Positions 35,092-44,746 of a stretch of DNA of 64,000 bases are shown piece after piece. The translations under genes and the position numbers were made by a program. The notes under the pieces are model-generated. The model was given only the letters and a program-made list of their open reading frames with translations. It was not told where the DNA came from and made no database searches. This stretch comes from Paenarthrobacter sp. JL.01a (lineage in GTDB: Bacteria; Actinomycetota; Actinomycetes; Actinomycetales; Micrococcaceae). The stretch covers positions 1,860,001-1,924,000 of the forward strand of contig NZ_CP104877.1 in the NCBI RefSeq assembly GCF_025452095.1. The letters are read 5' to 3'. Every line of letters begins with the position of its first letter. The first letter of the stretch is position 1.

Positions 35092-37899
35092 ATGAGCACT
35101 GTGGACAGCTTCGGTTCCAAAGGCGTACTGAATGTAGCCGGCACCGACTATGAAATTTTCCGGTTGAACTCCGTAGAGGGCGCAGACAGCCTTCCGTTCA
35201 GCCTTAAGGTATTGCTTGAAAACCTCCTGCGGACTGAGGATGGCGCCAATATAACGGCTGACCATGTCCGCGCCCTTGCCGGTTGGGACCCCAATGCGGA
35301 GCCCGACACGGAAATCCAGTTCACCCCGGCACGTGTCATCATGCAGGACTTCACTGGTGTTCCCTGCGTCGTCGACCTCGCCACCATGCGTGAAGCCGTC
35401 AAGGAGCTTGGCGGTGACCCCAAGCGCGTCAACCCGCTGGCACCGGCCGAAATGGTCATCGACCACTCCGTCCAGATCGACGCCTTCGGTAACTCCGGCG
35501 CACTGGAGCGCAACATGGAGATCGAATACCAGCGCAATGGTGAGCGCTACCAATTCCTTCGCTGGGGCCAGACCGCGTTCGACGACTTCAAGGTTGTTCC
35601 TCCGGGAACCGGTATCGTCCACCAGGTCAACATCGAATTCCTGGCACGCACCGTCATGACCCGCGAGGTCGACGGCGTACTGCGCGCCTACCCCGACACC
35701 TGCGTCGGCACCGACTCCCACACCACCATGGTCAACGGCCTCGGTGTCCTGGGCTGGGGCGTTGGCGGCATCGAAGCCGAGGCAGCGATGCTCGGCCAGC
35801 CCGTTTCCATGCTGATTCCCCGCGTTGTCGGCTTCAAGCTCAACGGCAGCATCCCCGCAGGCGCCACCGCCACCGACGTCGTGCTGACCATCACCGAAAT
35901 GCTGCGCAAACACGGTGTCGTTGGCAAGTTCGTCGAATTCTACGGCGAAGGCGTTGCGGCTGTGCCGCTGGCCAACCGTGCAACCATCGGCAACATGAGC
36001 CCGGAATTCGGTTCCACGGCTGCCATGTTCCCGATCGACGACGTCACGCTTGACTACCTGCGCCTGACGGGCCGCTCCGAAGAGAACGTCTCCCTCGTTG
36101 AGGCTTACGCGAAGGAACAGGGCCTCTGGCACGATCCTTCCCGCGAACTGCGCTTCTCCGAGTTCCTCGAGCTGGACCTGTCCACGGTCGTTCCGTCCAT
36201 CTCCGGCCCCAAGCGTCCCCAGGACCGCATCGAGCTCACGGACGCCAAGGAGCAGTTCCGCAAGGACATCCACAACTACGTCGCCATCGAAGACGGCAGC
36301 GTGGACGAGTCCCTGGACGAATCGTTCCCGGCTTCGGATGCGCCGTCCTTCACGCACGCTGACTCACACACTACGGAGACGAGCCGCGTTTTCTCGGCCG
36401 CCAACGGTGCGAACGGCCGCCCGTCCTCGCCGGTCAAGGTCACCACAGCTGATGGCCGCGAATTCGAACTGGACCACGGCGCGGTATCGATCGCTTCGAT
36501 CACGTCCTGCACCAACACGTCCAACCCCTCGGTGATGCTTGCTGCAGCTCTGCTTGCCCGGAATGCCGTTGACAAGGGCCTCACCTCCAAGCCGTGGGTC
36601 AAGACTTCCGTTGCTCCCGGTTCCAAGGTAGTCACCGACTACTACGAGAAGTCCGGACTGACCCCGTACCTGGAGAAGCTCGGCTTCTACATCGTCGGTT
36701 ACGGCTGCGCCACCTGCATCGGTAACTCCGGCCCGCTTGAGCCGGAAATCTCCGAAGCGATCCAGGCGAACGACCTCTCCGTCACGGCTGTCCTTTCCGG
36801 TAACCGTAACTTCGAAGGCCGCATCAACCCGGACGTTAAGATGAACTACCTGGCTTCCCCGCCGCTGGTCATCGCCTACGCCCTCGCCGGTTCCATGGAC
36901 TTCGACTTTGACACCGATGCCCTGGGCACGGACTCCGAAGGCAACGAGGTCTTCCTGAAAGACATCTGGCCGAACCCCACCGAAGTCCAGGAAGTCATCG
37001 ACTCCTCCATTGACGAGGGCATGTTTGCCAAGGGCTACGAAGGCGTCTTCGACGGCGACGAGCGCTGGAAGGCACTCGACACCCCCGCCGGTGACACCTT
37101 CGCTTGGGCCGAGGACTCCACCTACGTGCGGAAGCCCCCATACTTCGAGGGCATGAAAGCACAGCCGGATCCCGTCAAGGACATCTCCGGTGCCCGCGTG
37201 CTCCTGAAGCTCGGCGACTCCGTCACCACGGACCACATCTCTCCGGCCGGTTCCTTCAAGTCGGACACCCCTGCGGGCCAGTACCTGCTGGCCAACGGTG
37301 TGGAGCGCAAGGACTTCAACTCCTACGGTTCGCGCCGTGGCAACCACGAAGTCATGATCCGCGGCACGTTCGCCAACATCCGCATCAAGAACCAGCTCCT
37401 GGACGGCGTCGAGGGTGGCTTCACCCGCGACTTCACCCAGGAAGGCGCCCCGCAGGCCTACGTCTACGACGCTGCGCAGAACTACCAGGCCGCAGGAACG
37501 CCGCTCGTTGTCCTCGCCGGCAAGGAGTACGGTTCGGGCTCATCCCGCGACTGGGCAGCCAAGGGTACCGCCCTCCTGGGCGTCAAGGCAGTCATCGCCG
37601 AAAGCTACGAGCGTATCCACCGCTCCAACCTCATCGGCATGGGTGTTCTTCCGCTGCAGTTCCCCGCAGGTGAATCCGCTGCGACCATCGGCCTCACCGG
37701 CACGGAAACCTTCTCTGTGGAAGGCGTTACCGAGCTGAACAACGGCACCACGCCGAAGACCCTCAAGGTCACGGCAACGGCTGAGGATGGCTCGTCCAAG
37801 TCCTTCGACGCCGTGCTGCGCATCGACACCCCGGGCGAAGCAGACTACTACCGCAACGGTGGCATCCTGCAGTACGTCCTGCGGCAGATCTCCGCATAG
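35092..37899 (+). CDS. acnA: Aconitate hydratase
   Basis: 935 residues; ATG with strong GAGAGGAG upstream. The [4Fe-4S] ligands are Cys473 in [10 protein letters not shown] and Cys539 and Cys542 in [12 protein letters not shown]. Substrate-binding stretches include [20 protein letters not shown] and, in the swivelling C-terminal domain, [16 protein letters not shown] and [13 protein letters not shown]. It interconverts citrate and isocitrate in the TCA cycle and belongs to the AcnA/IRP type. The iron-box-like palindrome upstream fits the known iron dependence of aconitase expression in some actinobacteria. A hairpin terminator follows. Confidence 0.97.
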   Translation: MSTVDSFGSKGVLNVAGTDYEIFRLNSVEGADSLPFSLKVLLENLLRTEDGANITADHVRALAGWDPNAEPDTEIQFTPARVIMQDFTGVPCVVDLATMREAVKELGGDPKRVNPLAPAEMVIDHSVQIDAFGNSGALERNMEIEYQRNGERYQFLRWGQTAFDDFKVVPPGTGIVHQVNIEFLARTVMTREVDGVLRAYPDTCVGTDSHTTMVNGLGVLGWGVGGIEAEAAMLGQPVSMLIPRVVGFKLNGSIPAGATATDVVLTITEMLRKHGVVGKFVEFYGEGVAAVPLANRATIGNMSPEFGSTAAMFPIDDVTLDYLRLTGRSEENVSLVEAYAKEQGLWHDPSRELRFSEFLELDLSTVVPSISGPKRPQDRIELTDAKEQFRKDIHNYVAIEDGSVDESLDESFPASDAPSFTHADSHTTETSRVFSAANGANGRPSSPVKVTTADGREFELDHGAVSIASITSCTNTSNPSVMLAAALLARNAVDKGLTSKPWVKTSVAPGSKVVTDYYEKSGLTPYLEKLGFYIVGYGCATCIGNSGPLEPEISEAIQANDLSVTAVLSGNRNFEGRINPDVKMNYLASPPLVIAYALAGSMDFDFDTDALGTDSEGNEVFLKDIWPNPTEVQEVIDSSIDEGMFAKGYEGVFDGDERWKALDTPAGDTFAWAEDSTYVRKPPYFEGMKAQPDPVKDISGARVLLKLGDSVTTDHISPAGSFKSDTPAGQYLLANGVERKDFNSYGSRRGNHEVMIRGTFANIRIKNQLLDGVEGGFTRDFTQEGAPQAYVYDAAQNYQAAGTPLVVLAGKEYGSGSSRDWAAKGTALLGVKAVIAESYERIHRSNLIGMGVLPLQFPAGESAATIGLTGTETFSVEGVTELNNGTTPKTLKVTATAEDGSSKSFDAVLRIDTPGEADYYRNGGILQYVLRQISA

Positions 37900-37933
37900 C
37901 GAATCCGGCTGGTCACAGCTGATTCCGCGCCAT

Positions 37934-37969
37934 GCAGCCCCGGCTGGTCATCCGACCGGCCGGGGCTGC
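37934..37969 (+). terminator. acnA terminator
   Basis: A 16-bp stem with one G-T wobble (37934-37949, GCAGCCCCGGCTGGTC, with 37954-37969) has the loop ATCC. It begins 35 bases after the acnA stop and has no U-run. Confidence 0.75.
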
Positions 37970-38074
37970 TGGCGTCCGGGACAAATCCGGCCCAGTGGTG
38001 ATGCCGCCGGAAACGCGTGGACTCCGGGCACGCGCTAAAGTTAACGAGCACGTCATTCACCCTAAGGAGGGCCG

Positions 38075-40048
38075 TTGGGACTTTTGGAAACCGTCAAGGA
38101 TCCACAGGACCTGGCCAAACTGTCCGGCAAAGAGCTGGAAGAACTGGCCGGCGAAATCAGGGCATTCCTGATCACCAACGTCGCCGCGACAGGCGGGCAT
38201 CTTGGTCCGAACCTGGGTGTGGTTGAACTTACCCTCGCCGTCCATCGGATGTTCGATTCCCCGCGCGACAGCATCATCTTCGACACCGGGCACCAGTCGT
38301 ACGTGCACAAGCTCCTGACCGGACGGCAGGACTTCAGCACGCTGCGCCAGCAGGGCGGGCTGTCCGGTTACCCCGAGCGTGCCGAGTCCGAGCACGACAT
38401 TGTGGAGAGCTCCCACGCGTCGTCCTCGCTGTCCTGGGCGGACGGAATTTCCCGTGCCCGCCAGCTGACCGGCGAAGGTGACCGGTTCGTCGTCGCCATT
38501 GTCGGCGACGGTGCGCTGACCGGCGGCATGACCTGGGAAGCGATCAACAACATTGCCGCGGACAAGCGGCGTCGCGTCGTGATCGTAGTCAATGACAATG
38601 GGCGTTCCTATGCCCCCACCGTCGGCGGTTTGGCCGACTACCTTGCCTCGCTGCGCCCCACCATCGACTCCCTCCGCACGGCTCCGGCCTACGAGCGCAT
38701 GCTCGATTGGTGGAAGAAGAAGCTGCAGAACGGCGGCCCCGCCGGGCAGTTCACCTACAAGAGCCTGCATGCCATGAAGAAGGGCATCAAGGACTGGTGG
38801 GCTCCGCAGGGCATGTTCGAGGACCTGGGCATGAAGTACATCGGGCCTGTGGACGGACACAACCTCCAGGCCATGGAGCACGCGCTGAACACCGCCAAGG
38901 CCTACGGCGGACCGGTGATCGTGCACGCGATGACCGAGAAAGGCCACGGCTACGCGCCGGCGCTGGCCAATGAGGCAGACCAGTTCCACGCCGTGGGCAT
39001 CATCGACCCCGAGACGGGGGAGTCCACGGAAACTCCCGGAGCCAGGTCCTGGACCTCGGTGTTCGCCGAGGAAATCGCCGACATTGCCGACGAGCGTGAG
39101 GACATCGTCGGCATTACCGGCGCCATGCTGATTCCGGTGGGGCTGCACAAGTTCGCAGAGCGCCACCCGGAGCGCGTTATCGACGTCGGTATCGCCGAGC
39201 AGCATGCCCTGACCTCCGCCGCTGGAATGGCTTTCGGTGGCCTGCACCCCGTGGTTGCCGTGTACGCGACCTTCCTGAACCGGGCCTTCGACCAACTCCT
39301 CATGGACGTCGCCCTGCACAAGGCCGGCGTCACGATTGTCCTGGACCGTGCCGGTGTGACCGGTCCCGATGGACCCAGCCATCACGGCATGTGGGATATG
39401 GCCATGGTCCAAATCGTGCCGGGCCTGCATTTGGCTGCCCCGCGCGACGCCACCCGGCTACGGGAGGAACTGCGCGAGGCCGTTGCCATCAATGATGCTC
39501 CGACCGTGGTGCGCTTCTCCAAGGGCAGTGTCGGCTCCGAAGTCGAGGCCATTGAACGGCTCCACGACGGCGTGGACATCCTCGCCCGCAGGCCGGAGGG
39601 CTCCACCGAGAACGACGTCCTGATCGTCAGTGTTGGTGCCATGTCGGAGCTGGCCCTTGATGTGGCCGGCCGCCTTGGCGCGCAAGGCATCAGCTCGACT
39701 GTGGTTGATCCGCGGTGGGTGCTTCCCGTCAGGAAATCAATCATTGCCTTGGCCGCCCGGCACAGGTTGGTGATCTGCATCGAGGACGGCGTGCGCGCTG
39801 GTGGCGTGGGCTCACGCATCCGGCAGGAAATGCGCGCAGCGGGCGTGGATACCGCTCTGAACGAGGTCGGCCTGCCTGTCGAGTTCCTGGTCCACGGCTC
39901 CCGCGGACAGGTGCTGGAGCGCGTTGGGCTCACCGCCCAAAAGATCACGCACGACGTCGTTGCCCAGGTTTTGGGGACGAAGGTCCCCTTTGCGCGGCCC
40001 CTCCCCGGCCAGGAGCACCCCACCACCGGCAGCTTGCCCACTCTGTGA
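38075..40048 (+). CDS. dxs: 1-deoxy-D-xylulose-5-phosphate synthase
   Basis: 657 residues, TTG start at 38075 with TAAGGAGG at 38063-38070 (spacing four bases). The thiamine-diphosphate motif runs from GDGALTGGM to VVNDN (about residues 146-180). Other signatures are [14 protein letters not shown], the catalytic His in [11 protein letters not shown], the catalytic Glu in [15 protein letters not shown] and the transketolase C domain ending near 635. It condenses pyruvate with glyceraldehyde-3-phosphate in the first step of the MEP isoprenoid pathway. Two downstream genes are overlapped in series, forming an operon. Confidence 0.96.
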   Translation: MGLLETVKDPQDLAKLSGKELEELAGEIRAFLITNVAATGGHLGPNLGVVELTLAVHRMFDSPRDSIIFDTGHQSYVHKLLTGRQDFSTLRQQGGLSGYPERAESEHDIVESSHASSSLSWADGISRARQLTGEGDRFVVAIVGDGALTGGMTWEAINNIAADKRRRVVIVVNDNGRSYAPTVGGLADYLASLRPTIDSLRTAPAYERMLDWWKKKLQNGGPAGQFTYKSLHAMKKGIKDWWAPQGMFEDLGMKYIGPVDGHNLQAMEHALNTAKAYGGPVIVHAMTEKGHGYAPALANEADQFHAVGIIDPETGESTETPGARSWTSVFAEEIADIADEREDIVGITGAMLIPVGLHKFAERHPERVIDVGIAEQHALTSAAGMAFGGLHPVVAVYATFLNRAFDQLLMDVALHKAGVTIVLDRAGVTGPDGPSHHGMWDMAMVQIVPGLHLAAPRDATRLREELREAVAINDAPTVVRFSKGSVGSEVEAIERLHDGVDILARRPEGSTENDVLIVSVGAMSELALDVAGRLGAQGISSTVVDPRWVLPVRKSIIALAARHRLVICIEDGVRAGGVGSRIRQEMRAAGVDTALNEVGLPVEFLVHGSRGQVLERVGLTAQKITHDVVAQVLGTKVPFARPLPGQEHPTTGSLPTL

Positions 40049-40614
40049 GGAACGATCGCGGACCGGGCGCGCTGCTGCCCGGCGACCTCGTCGTGTCGCG
40101 GAACAGGAAATTCGACGGTACGGCACACTGGGTTGTTCCCGGCCGTTACCTTGGCGAAGACATCCATGGTTGGTGGATTTTCCAAGGGGCCGGGGAGTTC
40201 TGCTCCCGCCCGGGAGCGGCCTTCTACACCGCCTCCGATTGCTTGTTGTTGGTTCCGCGGACAGGCGAATTCGTGGTGACGTTCTACGACGACAGCTACC
40301 CGGGGGATTTCCGGATCTACGTGGATATCGCCACAGCCCACGGTTGGAACCCCATCAAGCCGGGCGTGACCGAGTTCCATATGATCGACATGGATTTGGA
40401 CGTCATCCGCTCCACAGTGCATGGAGTGTTCATTGATGACGAAGACGAATTTGAACAACACCGGGTGGCCATGGGCTACCCGGAAGAAACTGTGGACGCC
40501 ATGCGTACCGAATGCGCAGCGCTTTTCGAAGCTGTCCACACCATGCAAGCACCGTTCAACGTCCAGGACCCGTACAGTCCGAGCGCAGAATGGTTCAGGA
40601 AGGGACGCGCATGA
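40045..40614 (+). CDS. DUF402 domain-containing protein
   Basis: 189 residues from GTG at 40045, overlapping the dxs stop (GTGA). The DUF402/FomD-like core is visible: [43 protein letters not shown] and [14 protein letters not shown], with a conserved acidic cluster that binds a metal in related proteins (FomD, nucleoside phosphatases). The reaction is unknown here. The frame is coupled at both ends, to dxs and to the following gene of unknown function (ATGA), which makes the assignment of the start firm. Confidence 0.85.
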   Translation: MRNDRGPGALLPGDLVVSRNRKFDGTAHWVVPGRYLGEDIHGWWIFQGAGEFCSRPGAAFYTASDCLLLVPRTGEFVVTFYDDSYPGDFRIYVDIATAHGWNPIKPGVTEFHMIDMDLDVIRSTVHGVFIDDEDEFEQHRVAMGYPEETVDAMRTECAALFEAVHTMQAPFNVQDPYSPSAEWFRKGRA

Positions 40615-41171
40615 GCGGCATCATCCGGACGTACAAGACGGACGACGAGGGCGTCCTCCACTTTCGGGAGGCCTGGTACGACGACGAAGACAAGCAGTTC
40701 GTGGTCAACCACGGCGTCGTGGGGCATCAAAGCAAGACCAACGAAACCGAAGTCAGTGACGATTCGTCCGTTGAGGGATTGATGGCCGCCTTCGCTGCCC
40801 AGTGTGCGGAAGACGGCTACGCGGAGATTCCCGAGTCGGAGCAGTTCTGGGTGGTGGCGCAGATCGCACTGAAGACCAAGGACGGCACCGAACGTGACCG
40901 CCACCTTGAAAGAAAGGCCAGGACGGCGCTGACCGGCGAGCTGGCATGGCGTGGCCTGGGCGTGGTGGACCGCTCTGAAATCGGCAACGGCCACCTCAAC
41001 ATCTTCTGCCTCTGCCCGGACGTCAACAAAGCCGTCAACGCCATTAAGATCTGTGTTCGCGGGGAAGACCTGGACTTCACCAAGCTCACCGTGGCTGCCG
41101 CGCCCCACAGCGATCCCACCGCATTCAAGGTCAAGCACTCGCCCAAGCAGGGTCTTGGCTTTAGTCTCTAA
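40611..41171 (+). CDS. Conserved protein of unknown function, third gene of the dxs operon
   Basis: 186 residues from ATG at 40611, overlapping the DUF402 stop. I do not recognise the family. The N-terminal third ([22 protein letters not shown], then QFVVNHGVVGHQSKTNET) has strand-rich, WGR-like spacing; a helical middle contains CAEDGYAEIPESEQFWVVAQIALKT; the C-terminal part (AVNAIKICVRGEDLDFTKLTVAAAPH) ends with a basic tail. No membrane segment or signal peptide. Strict coupling to the DUF402 gene suggests they act together. Confidence 0.75.
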   Translation: MSGIIRTYKTDDEGVLHFREAWYDDEDKQFVVNHGVVGHQSKTNETEVSDDSSVEGLMAAFAAQCAEDGYAEIPESEQFWVVAQIALKTKDGTERDRHLERKARTALTGELAWRGLGVVDRSEIGNGHLNIFCLCPDVNKAVNAIKICVRGEDLDFTKLTVAAAPHSDPTAFKVKHSPKQGLGFSL

Positions 41172-41214
41172 GTAGCACCCTCAGCACTGGTTCCAACGCA
41201 TCAGGAGGTTCCCC

Positions 41215-41439
41215 ATGCCGTCAAAGAGCAATTGGCCCGGACATACGCCACTGCCCAAGGGATTGGCTGCGCCGGCCAGGCGGGCCCTGGCCCACCAGGG
41301 CATCGAGACACTGGAGCAGCTGGCCGAGTACGGGGAAGGCCAGATGTCCAAGCTCCACGGGATGGGCCCTGTGGCCATTGCCCAGCTTGAGGATGCCATG
41401 GAGGAATCAGGGATTTCCTACGGAAGTGCGGGCAGCTAA
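41215..41439 (+). CDS. Small alpha-CTD/helix-hairpin-helix-like protein
   Basis: 74 residues; ATG with AGGAGG in front. The sequence LPKGLAAPARRALAHQGIETLEQLAEYGEGQM, then KLHGMGPVAIAQLEDAMEESG, follows the pattern of the RNA polymerase alpha subunit C-terminal domain (a leading Leu, repeated Ala, IxTLxxL, then LxGxGxxAxxxLxxxLxxxG). It is a stand-alone helix-hairpin-helix unit that could bind DNA nonspecifically. Known stand-alone copies are annotated only as hypothetical or DNA-binding. 43 bases after the dxs operon, so it may be its last gene. Confidence 0.75.
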   Translation: MPSKSNWPGHTPLPKGLAAPARRALAHQGIETLEQLAEYGEGQMSKLHGMGPVAIAQLEDAMEESGISYGSAGS

Positions 41440-41460
41440 GCCTTTTGTTGCCCAGGGTGA

Positions 41461-41485
41461 CTATCCCATCGGAAGTGCGGGATAG
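41461..41485 (+). promoter_or_regulatory. Inverted repeat over the aldo/keto reductase promoter
   Basis: CTATCCC (41461-41467) and GGGATAG (41479-41485) form a perfect inverted repeat with an 11-base spacer. The right arm runs into TAGGCT (41483-41488), which is six bases before the ATG and a candidate leaderless -10. A 12-base direct repeat CGGAAGTGCGGG occurs at 41421-41432 and 41470-41481. A repressor site is plausible. Confidence 0.4.
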
Positions 41486-41494
41486 GCTGGCCTC

Positions 41495-42472
41495 ATGACT
41501 GAATACCGACGCCTTGGCAATTCCGGACTGACTGTCTCAGCTGTAGGGCTGGGCTGCAACAACCTCGGGCGCGCCAACACACCCACGGAGTCCCAGGAAG
41601 GCACCAACGCGGTTGTTCATGCCGCCATCGAAGCCGGGGTGACCTTCTTCGACGTCGCCGATGTCTACGGACGTGAGCCGGGACTCAGCGAAACGATGCT
41701 CGGCAAAGCGCTGAAGGGGCACCGGGACGACGTCGTTATCGGCACCAAGTTCGGCATGGACATGCGCGGGGTGAACGGAAACGACTTCGATGCCCGTGGT
41801 TCACGCCGCTACATCGTGAAAGCCGTTGAGGCATCCCTGCGCCGCCTGGACACGGACTGGATCGACCTCTACCAGTTCCACACACCGGATCCGCGGACTC
41901 CTATTGACGAAACCCTTGGCGCCCTGGATGACCTGGTCTCAAGCGGCAAGGTCCGGTATGTAGGGCACTCCAACTTTGCCGGCTGGCAGATCGCGCAGGC
42001 CGAGTACGTGGGACGACAGACTGGTGGCGTCCGGTTCATCTCCACCCAGAACCACTACAACCTGCTCGATCGCCGTGCCGAGCTCGAAGTGCTCCCGGCA
42101 GCAGAAGCCTTCTCCCTGGGAGTGCTTCCCTATTTCCCCCTGGCCAATGGCCTGCTGACCGGCAAGTATTCCGCCGGCAAGGCTCCGGAAGGCTCGCGCT
42201 TGAGCCACACCCGCACAAACCTGGTTCACGACGCCGATTGGGACCAGTTGGGCCGTTTTGGCCAGTTCGCCAAGGAGCGTGGCATCACCGAACTGCAACT
42301 GGCGTTCTCCTGGCTGGCAGCCCAACCCGGTGTCAGCAGCGTCATTGCCGGTGCGACCAAGCCGGAGCAGATCCGCGAGAATGCCGAAGCCGTGTGCTGG
42401 GTTCCCACGCAGGACGACCGCGAGGAGCTGGACGGGATCTTCCCAAGGTCACCCAAGGTGGCACTTTTCTAG
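41495..42472 (+). CDS. Aldo/keto reductase
   Basis: 325 residues. (beta/alpha)8 fold starting MTEYRRLGNSGLTVSAVGLG. The catalytic tetrad is visible as Asp in FFDVADVYG (with Tyr four or five residues on), Lys in VVIGTKFGMD and His in LYQFHTPD. NADPH-binding residues lie in SSVIAGATKPEQIRENAEA. It belongs to the YajO/Tas-like AKR group with NADPH-dependent aldehyde or ketone reduction. ATG without ribosome binding site, TAGGCT six bases upstream. Substrate unknown. Confidence 0.9.
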   Translation: MTEYRRLGNSGLTVSAVGLGCNNLGRANTPTESQEGTNAVVHAAIEAGVTFFDVADVYGREPGLSETMLGKALKGHRDDVVIGTKFGMDMRGVNGNDFDARGSRRYIVKAVEASLRRLDTDWIDLYQFHTPDPRTPIDETLGALDDLVSSGKVRYVGHSNFAGWQIAQAEYVGRQTGGVRFISTQNHYNLLDRRAELEVLPAAEAFSLGVLPYFPLANGLLTGKYSAGKAPEGSRLSHTRTNLVHDADWDQLGRFGQFAKERGITELQLAFSWLAAQPGVSSVIAGATKPEQIRENAEAVCWVPTQDDREELDGIFPRSPKVALF

Positions 42473-42548
42473 CCCTCTCTCACATCCCGCGCATTCTCAA
42501 GCGTCCCTCTCTCACGTAAAAGAACTAAAGCCGGATCGCTCTCTCACC
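42473..42548 (+). repeat. CTCTCTCAC repeats at a 32-base period
   Basis: CCCTCTCTCAC occurs at 42473-42483 and 42505-42515 and a variant GCTCTCTCACC at 42538-42548. The CAC ends fall at 42483, 42515 and 42547, exactly 32 bases apart. The third copy forms the left arm of the terminator hairpin. Intervening sequences differ. Confidence 0.55.
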
Positions 42549-42568
42549 AAGGTGACAGAGCGATCCGG
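42531..42568. terminator. Bidirectional terminator between aldo/keto reductase and fadB
   Basis: An 18-bp stem with one mismatch: 42531-42548 (CCGGATCGCTCTCTCACC) pairs with 42551-42568, loop AA, followed by TTTAT on the plus strand. It lies between two convergent genes. Confidence 0.8.
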
Positions 42569-42601
42569 TTTATGCCGCCGGAACGTGGGAGAGCGTGTGA
42601 T

Positions 42602-44746
42602 CTAGGCCGGTGCGGACGCTATCCCGGGAGCCAGGAACCGCTTGCCGTTCACACGCTCGGAGGCGCCAACACGGTCCAGGTACGGGGTGATTCCGCCCAG
42701 GAACATCGGCCAGCCGGCACCCATGATGACGCAGAGGTCGATGTCTTCCGGGCCGGCAACGACGCCTTCTTCGAGCATGAGCCCGATTTCCTCGGCCAGG
42801 GCATCCTGGGTTCGTCGCAGGACTTCGGCGCCGGTGGACGGAGTGTTCCCGAAGGACATGATCGCCAGGGTCTCCGCAGGAATGACGGGCTTTCCGTCGG
42901 GCCCCGGGGCCCAGAGGGATTTCACTCCGTTGTCGATCATCTTCTGCAGGTTCTGCGATACCGGGAACCGGTCACCGAAGGCTGCATGCAGGGACTCCTG
43001 AACGTGCTGCGCCACCGGTAGGCCCACCATGGCACTGAGCGTGAAGGGGGACATGGGCAGGCCCATGGGACGCAGGGCAGTATCGGCGACTTCCGCCGGG
43101 GTTCCTTCGTCGAAGGCTGCGATGACCTCTCCCATGAGGCGCAGGAGGATGCGGTTGACCACGAACGCGGCCGCATCCTTGACCAACACGGCAGTCTTCT
43201 TCAGCCCCCTGGCGAGCTCGAACGCGGTAGCCAGGACGGCGTCGTCGGTCTTTGGCGCCTTCACGATCTCCAGCAGTGGCATGACAGCCACCGGGTTGAA
43301 GAAGTGGAAGCCCACAAGGCGTTCGGGGTGCTTCAAGTCCTCGGCCATGGCAGTAACGGAGAGCGAGGAGGTGTTGGTAGCCAGAATGCACTCGGAAGAG
43401 ACGATTTCCTCCACTTCGGCGAAGACCTGCTTCTTGATGTGCAGCTCTTCGAACACAGCCTCGATGACGAAATCAGCGTCGGCAAAGGCAGCCTTGGAGA
43501 CAGAACCCGTGACCAGCGCCTTGGTCCTGTTGGCGGCGTCAGGCTTCATCCGCTTCTTGGCCAGCATCTTGTCCACTTCGGCGTGGACGTACGCAACGCC
43601 CTTGTCCACGCGTGCTTGGTCGATGTCGGTCATGACCACGGGCACCTTGAGCTGCCGGGCGAACAGCAATGCCAACTGGCTGGCCATCAGCCCGGCGCCG
43701 ACGACGCCGATCTTGGTCACCGGACGTGCCAGTTTACGGTCCGGAGCTCCGGCAGGACGCTTGGAGCGCTTCTGTACGAGGTCCAGGAAGGCGTACACGG
43801 TGGAGCGGAATTCGTCGGTCTGCATGAGCCCGGCGAGTGTTTGGCATTCGAGTTCCGCCGATTCCTGCTGCGTCATGGTCCGGTTGGCTTCCATGACGTC
43901 CAGCACCTTCGCCGGCGCGGGTGAGGCGTTGGAGGTCTTGGCTTCAACAAACTCCCGGCCTGCGGCAACCGCAACTGCCCAGCGGGCGGCCACGGCGTCA
44001 TCGGAAGCATCCACCGCGTTCCTGCGCCCGGGTGTGACATCGCCTGAAATCACGCGAGCCGCCCATGCCAGGGACTGTTCCACGAAGTCCGCGGGCTCGA
44101 ACATGGCGTCGGCCACTCCGAGCTCGTAGGCCTGGGGTCCGGTGAGTGTCCGGTTGTTGCTGAGCGGGTTCTCGATCATCACCTTGACCGCATTCTCGGG
44201 GCCAATGAGACGGGGAAGGATGTAGACCCCGCCCCAACCCGGCACCAGGCCGATGAAGGCTTCGGGGAGGGCCAGGGCGCCCGCACCAGTCGAAACGGTC
44301 CTGTAGGTGGATTGAAGGGCGATCTCCAGCCCGCCGCCGAGCGCCAAGCCATTGATGAAGGCGAAGCTGGGTACCCCGAGGTTGGCCAACGTGCTGTAGA
44401 CGGCGTGGCCGAGCTGGGCCATCCAGAGCCCGTGCTCGCGCTCCTTGAGCGTCTTCACGGCGGAAAGGTCGGCACCTGCGACAAGGAAGTAGGGCTTGCC
44501 GGTGACACCGACGCCGACAATTTCGCCGCGCGCGGCCCGCTCCTTGAGGCCCTCCAGGACGTTGCCCAGCTCAACCAGGGTGTTCGGGCCCAGCGTGGTG
44601 GGCTTGGAGTGGTCCAGTCCGTTGTCCAGGGTGATGAGGGCAAAAGTACCCACACTGCTGGGGAGCTCGATGTCCTGGACGTAGGAGTGCGTAACAACTT
44701 CGTCGGGGAACAGTGCGGCGAGCTTGTGGAAATCTGCGGCGCTCAT
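42602..44746 (-). CDS. fadB: Multifunctional enoyl-CoA hydratase / 3-hydroxyacyl-CoA dehydrogenase (fatty-acid oxidation alpha subunit)
   Basis: 714 residues from ATG at 44746, overlapping the fadA stop (ATGA). The N-terminal crotonase domain (about 1-220) has the oxyanion loop FINGLALGGGLEIAL and catalytic EAFIGLVPGWGG. The dehydrogenase part starts near 345 (KIGVVGAGLMASQLALL, NAD fold) with the catalytic His in RLVGFHFFNPVAVMPLLEIV. C-terminal HAD domains follow. It performs hydration and oxidation in beta-oxidation and pairs with the FadA thiolase as in the trifunctional complex. The nucleotide loop reads GAGLMA and not the usual GxGxMG. Confidence 0.94.
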   Translation of the reverse strand: MSAADFHKLAALFPDEVVTHSYVQDIELPSSVGTFALITLDNGLDHSKPTTLGPNTLVELGNVLEGLKERAARGEIVGVGVTGKPYFLVAGADLSAVKTLKEREHGLWMAQLGHAVYSTLANLGVPSFAFINGLALGGGLEIALQSTYRTVSTGAGALALPEAFIGLVPGWGGVYILPRLIGPENAVKVMIENPLSNNRTLTGPQAYELGVADAMFEPADFVEQSLAWAARVISGDVTPGRRNAVDASDDAVAARWAVAVAAGREFVEAKTSNASPAPAKVLDVMEANRTMTQQESAELECQTLAGLMQTDEFRSTVYAFLDLVQKRSKRPAGAPDRKLARPVTKIGVVGAGLMASQLALLFARQLKVPVVMTDIDQARVDKGVAYVHAEVDKMLAKKRMKPDAANRTKALVTGSVSKAAFADADFVIEAVFEELHIKKQVFAEVEEIVSSECILATNTSSLSVTAMAEDLKHPERLVGFHFFNPVAVMPLLEIVKAPKTDDAVLATAFELARGLKKTAVLVKDAAAFVVNRILLRLMGEVIAAFDEGTPAEVADTALRPMGLPMSPFTLSAMVGLPVAQHVQESLHAAFGDRFPVSQNLQKMIDNGVKSLWAPGPDGKPVIPAETLAIMSFGNTPSTGAEVLRRTQDALAEEIGLMLEEGVVAGPEDIDLCVIMGAGWPMFLGGITPYLDRVGASERVNGKRFLAPGIASAPA

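Noticed and set aside
42473..42548. 32-base periodic repeats as a CRISPR array
   Set aside because: Only 9-11 bases are repeated, the period is far too short for repeat plus spacer, and no cas genes are present.
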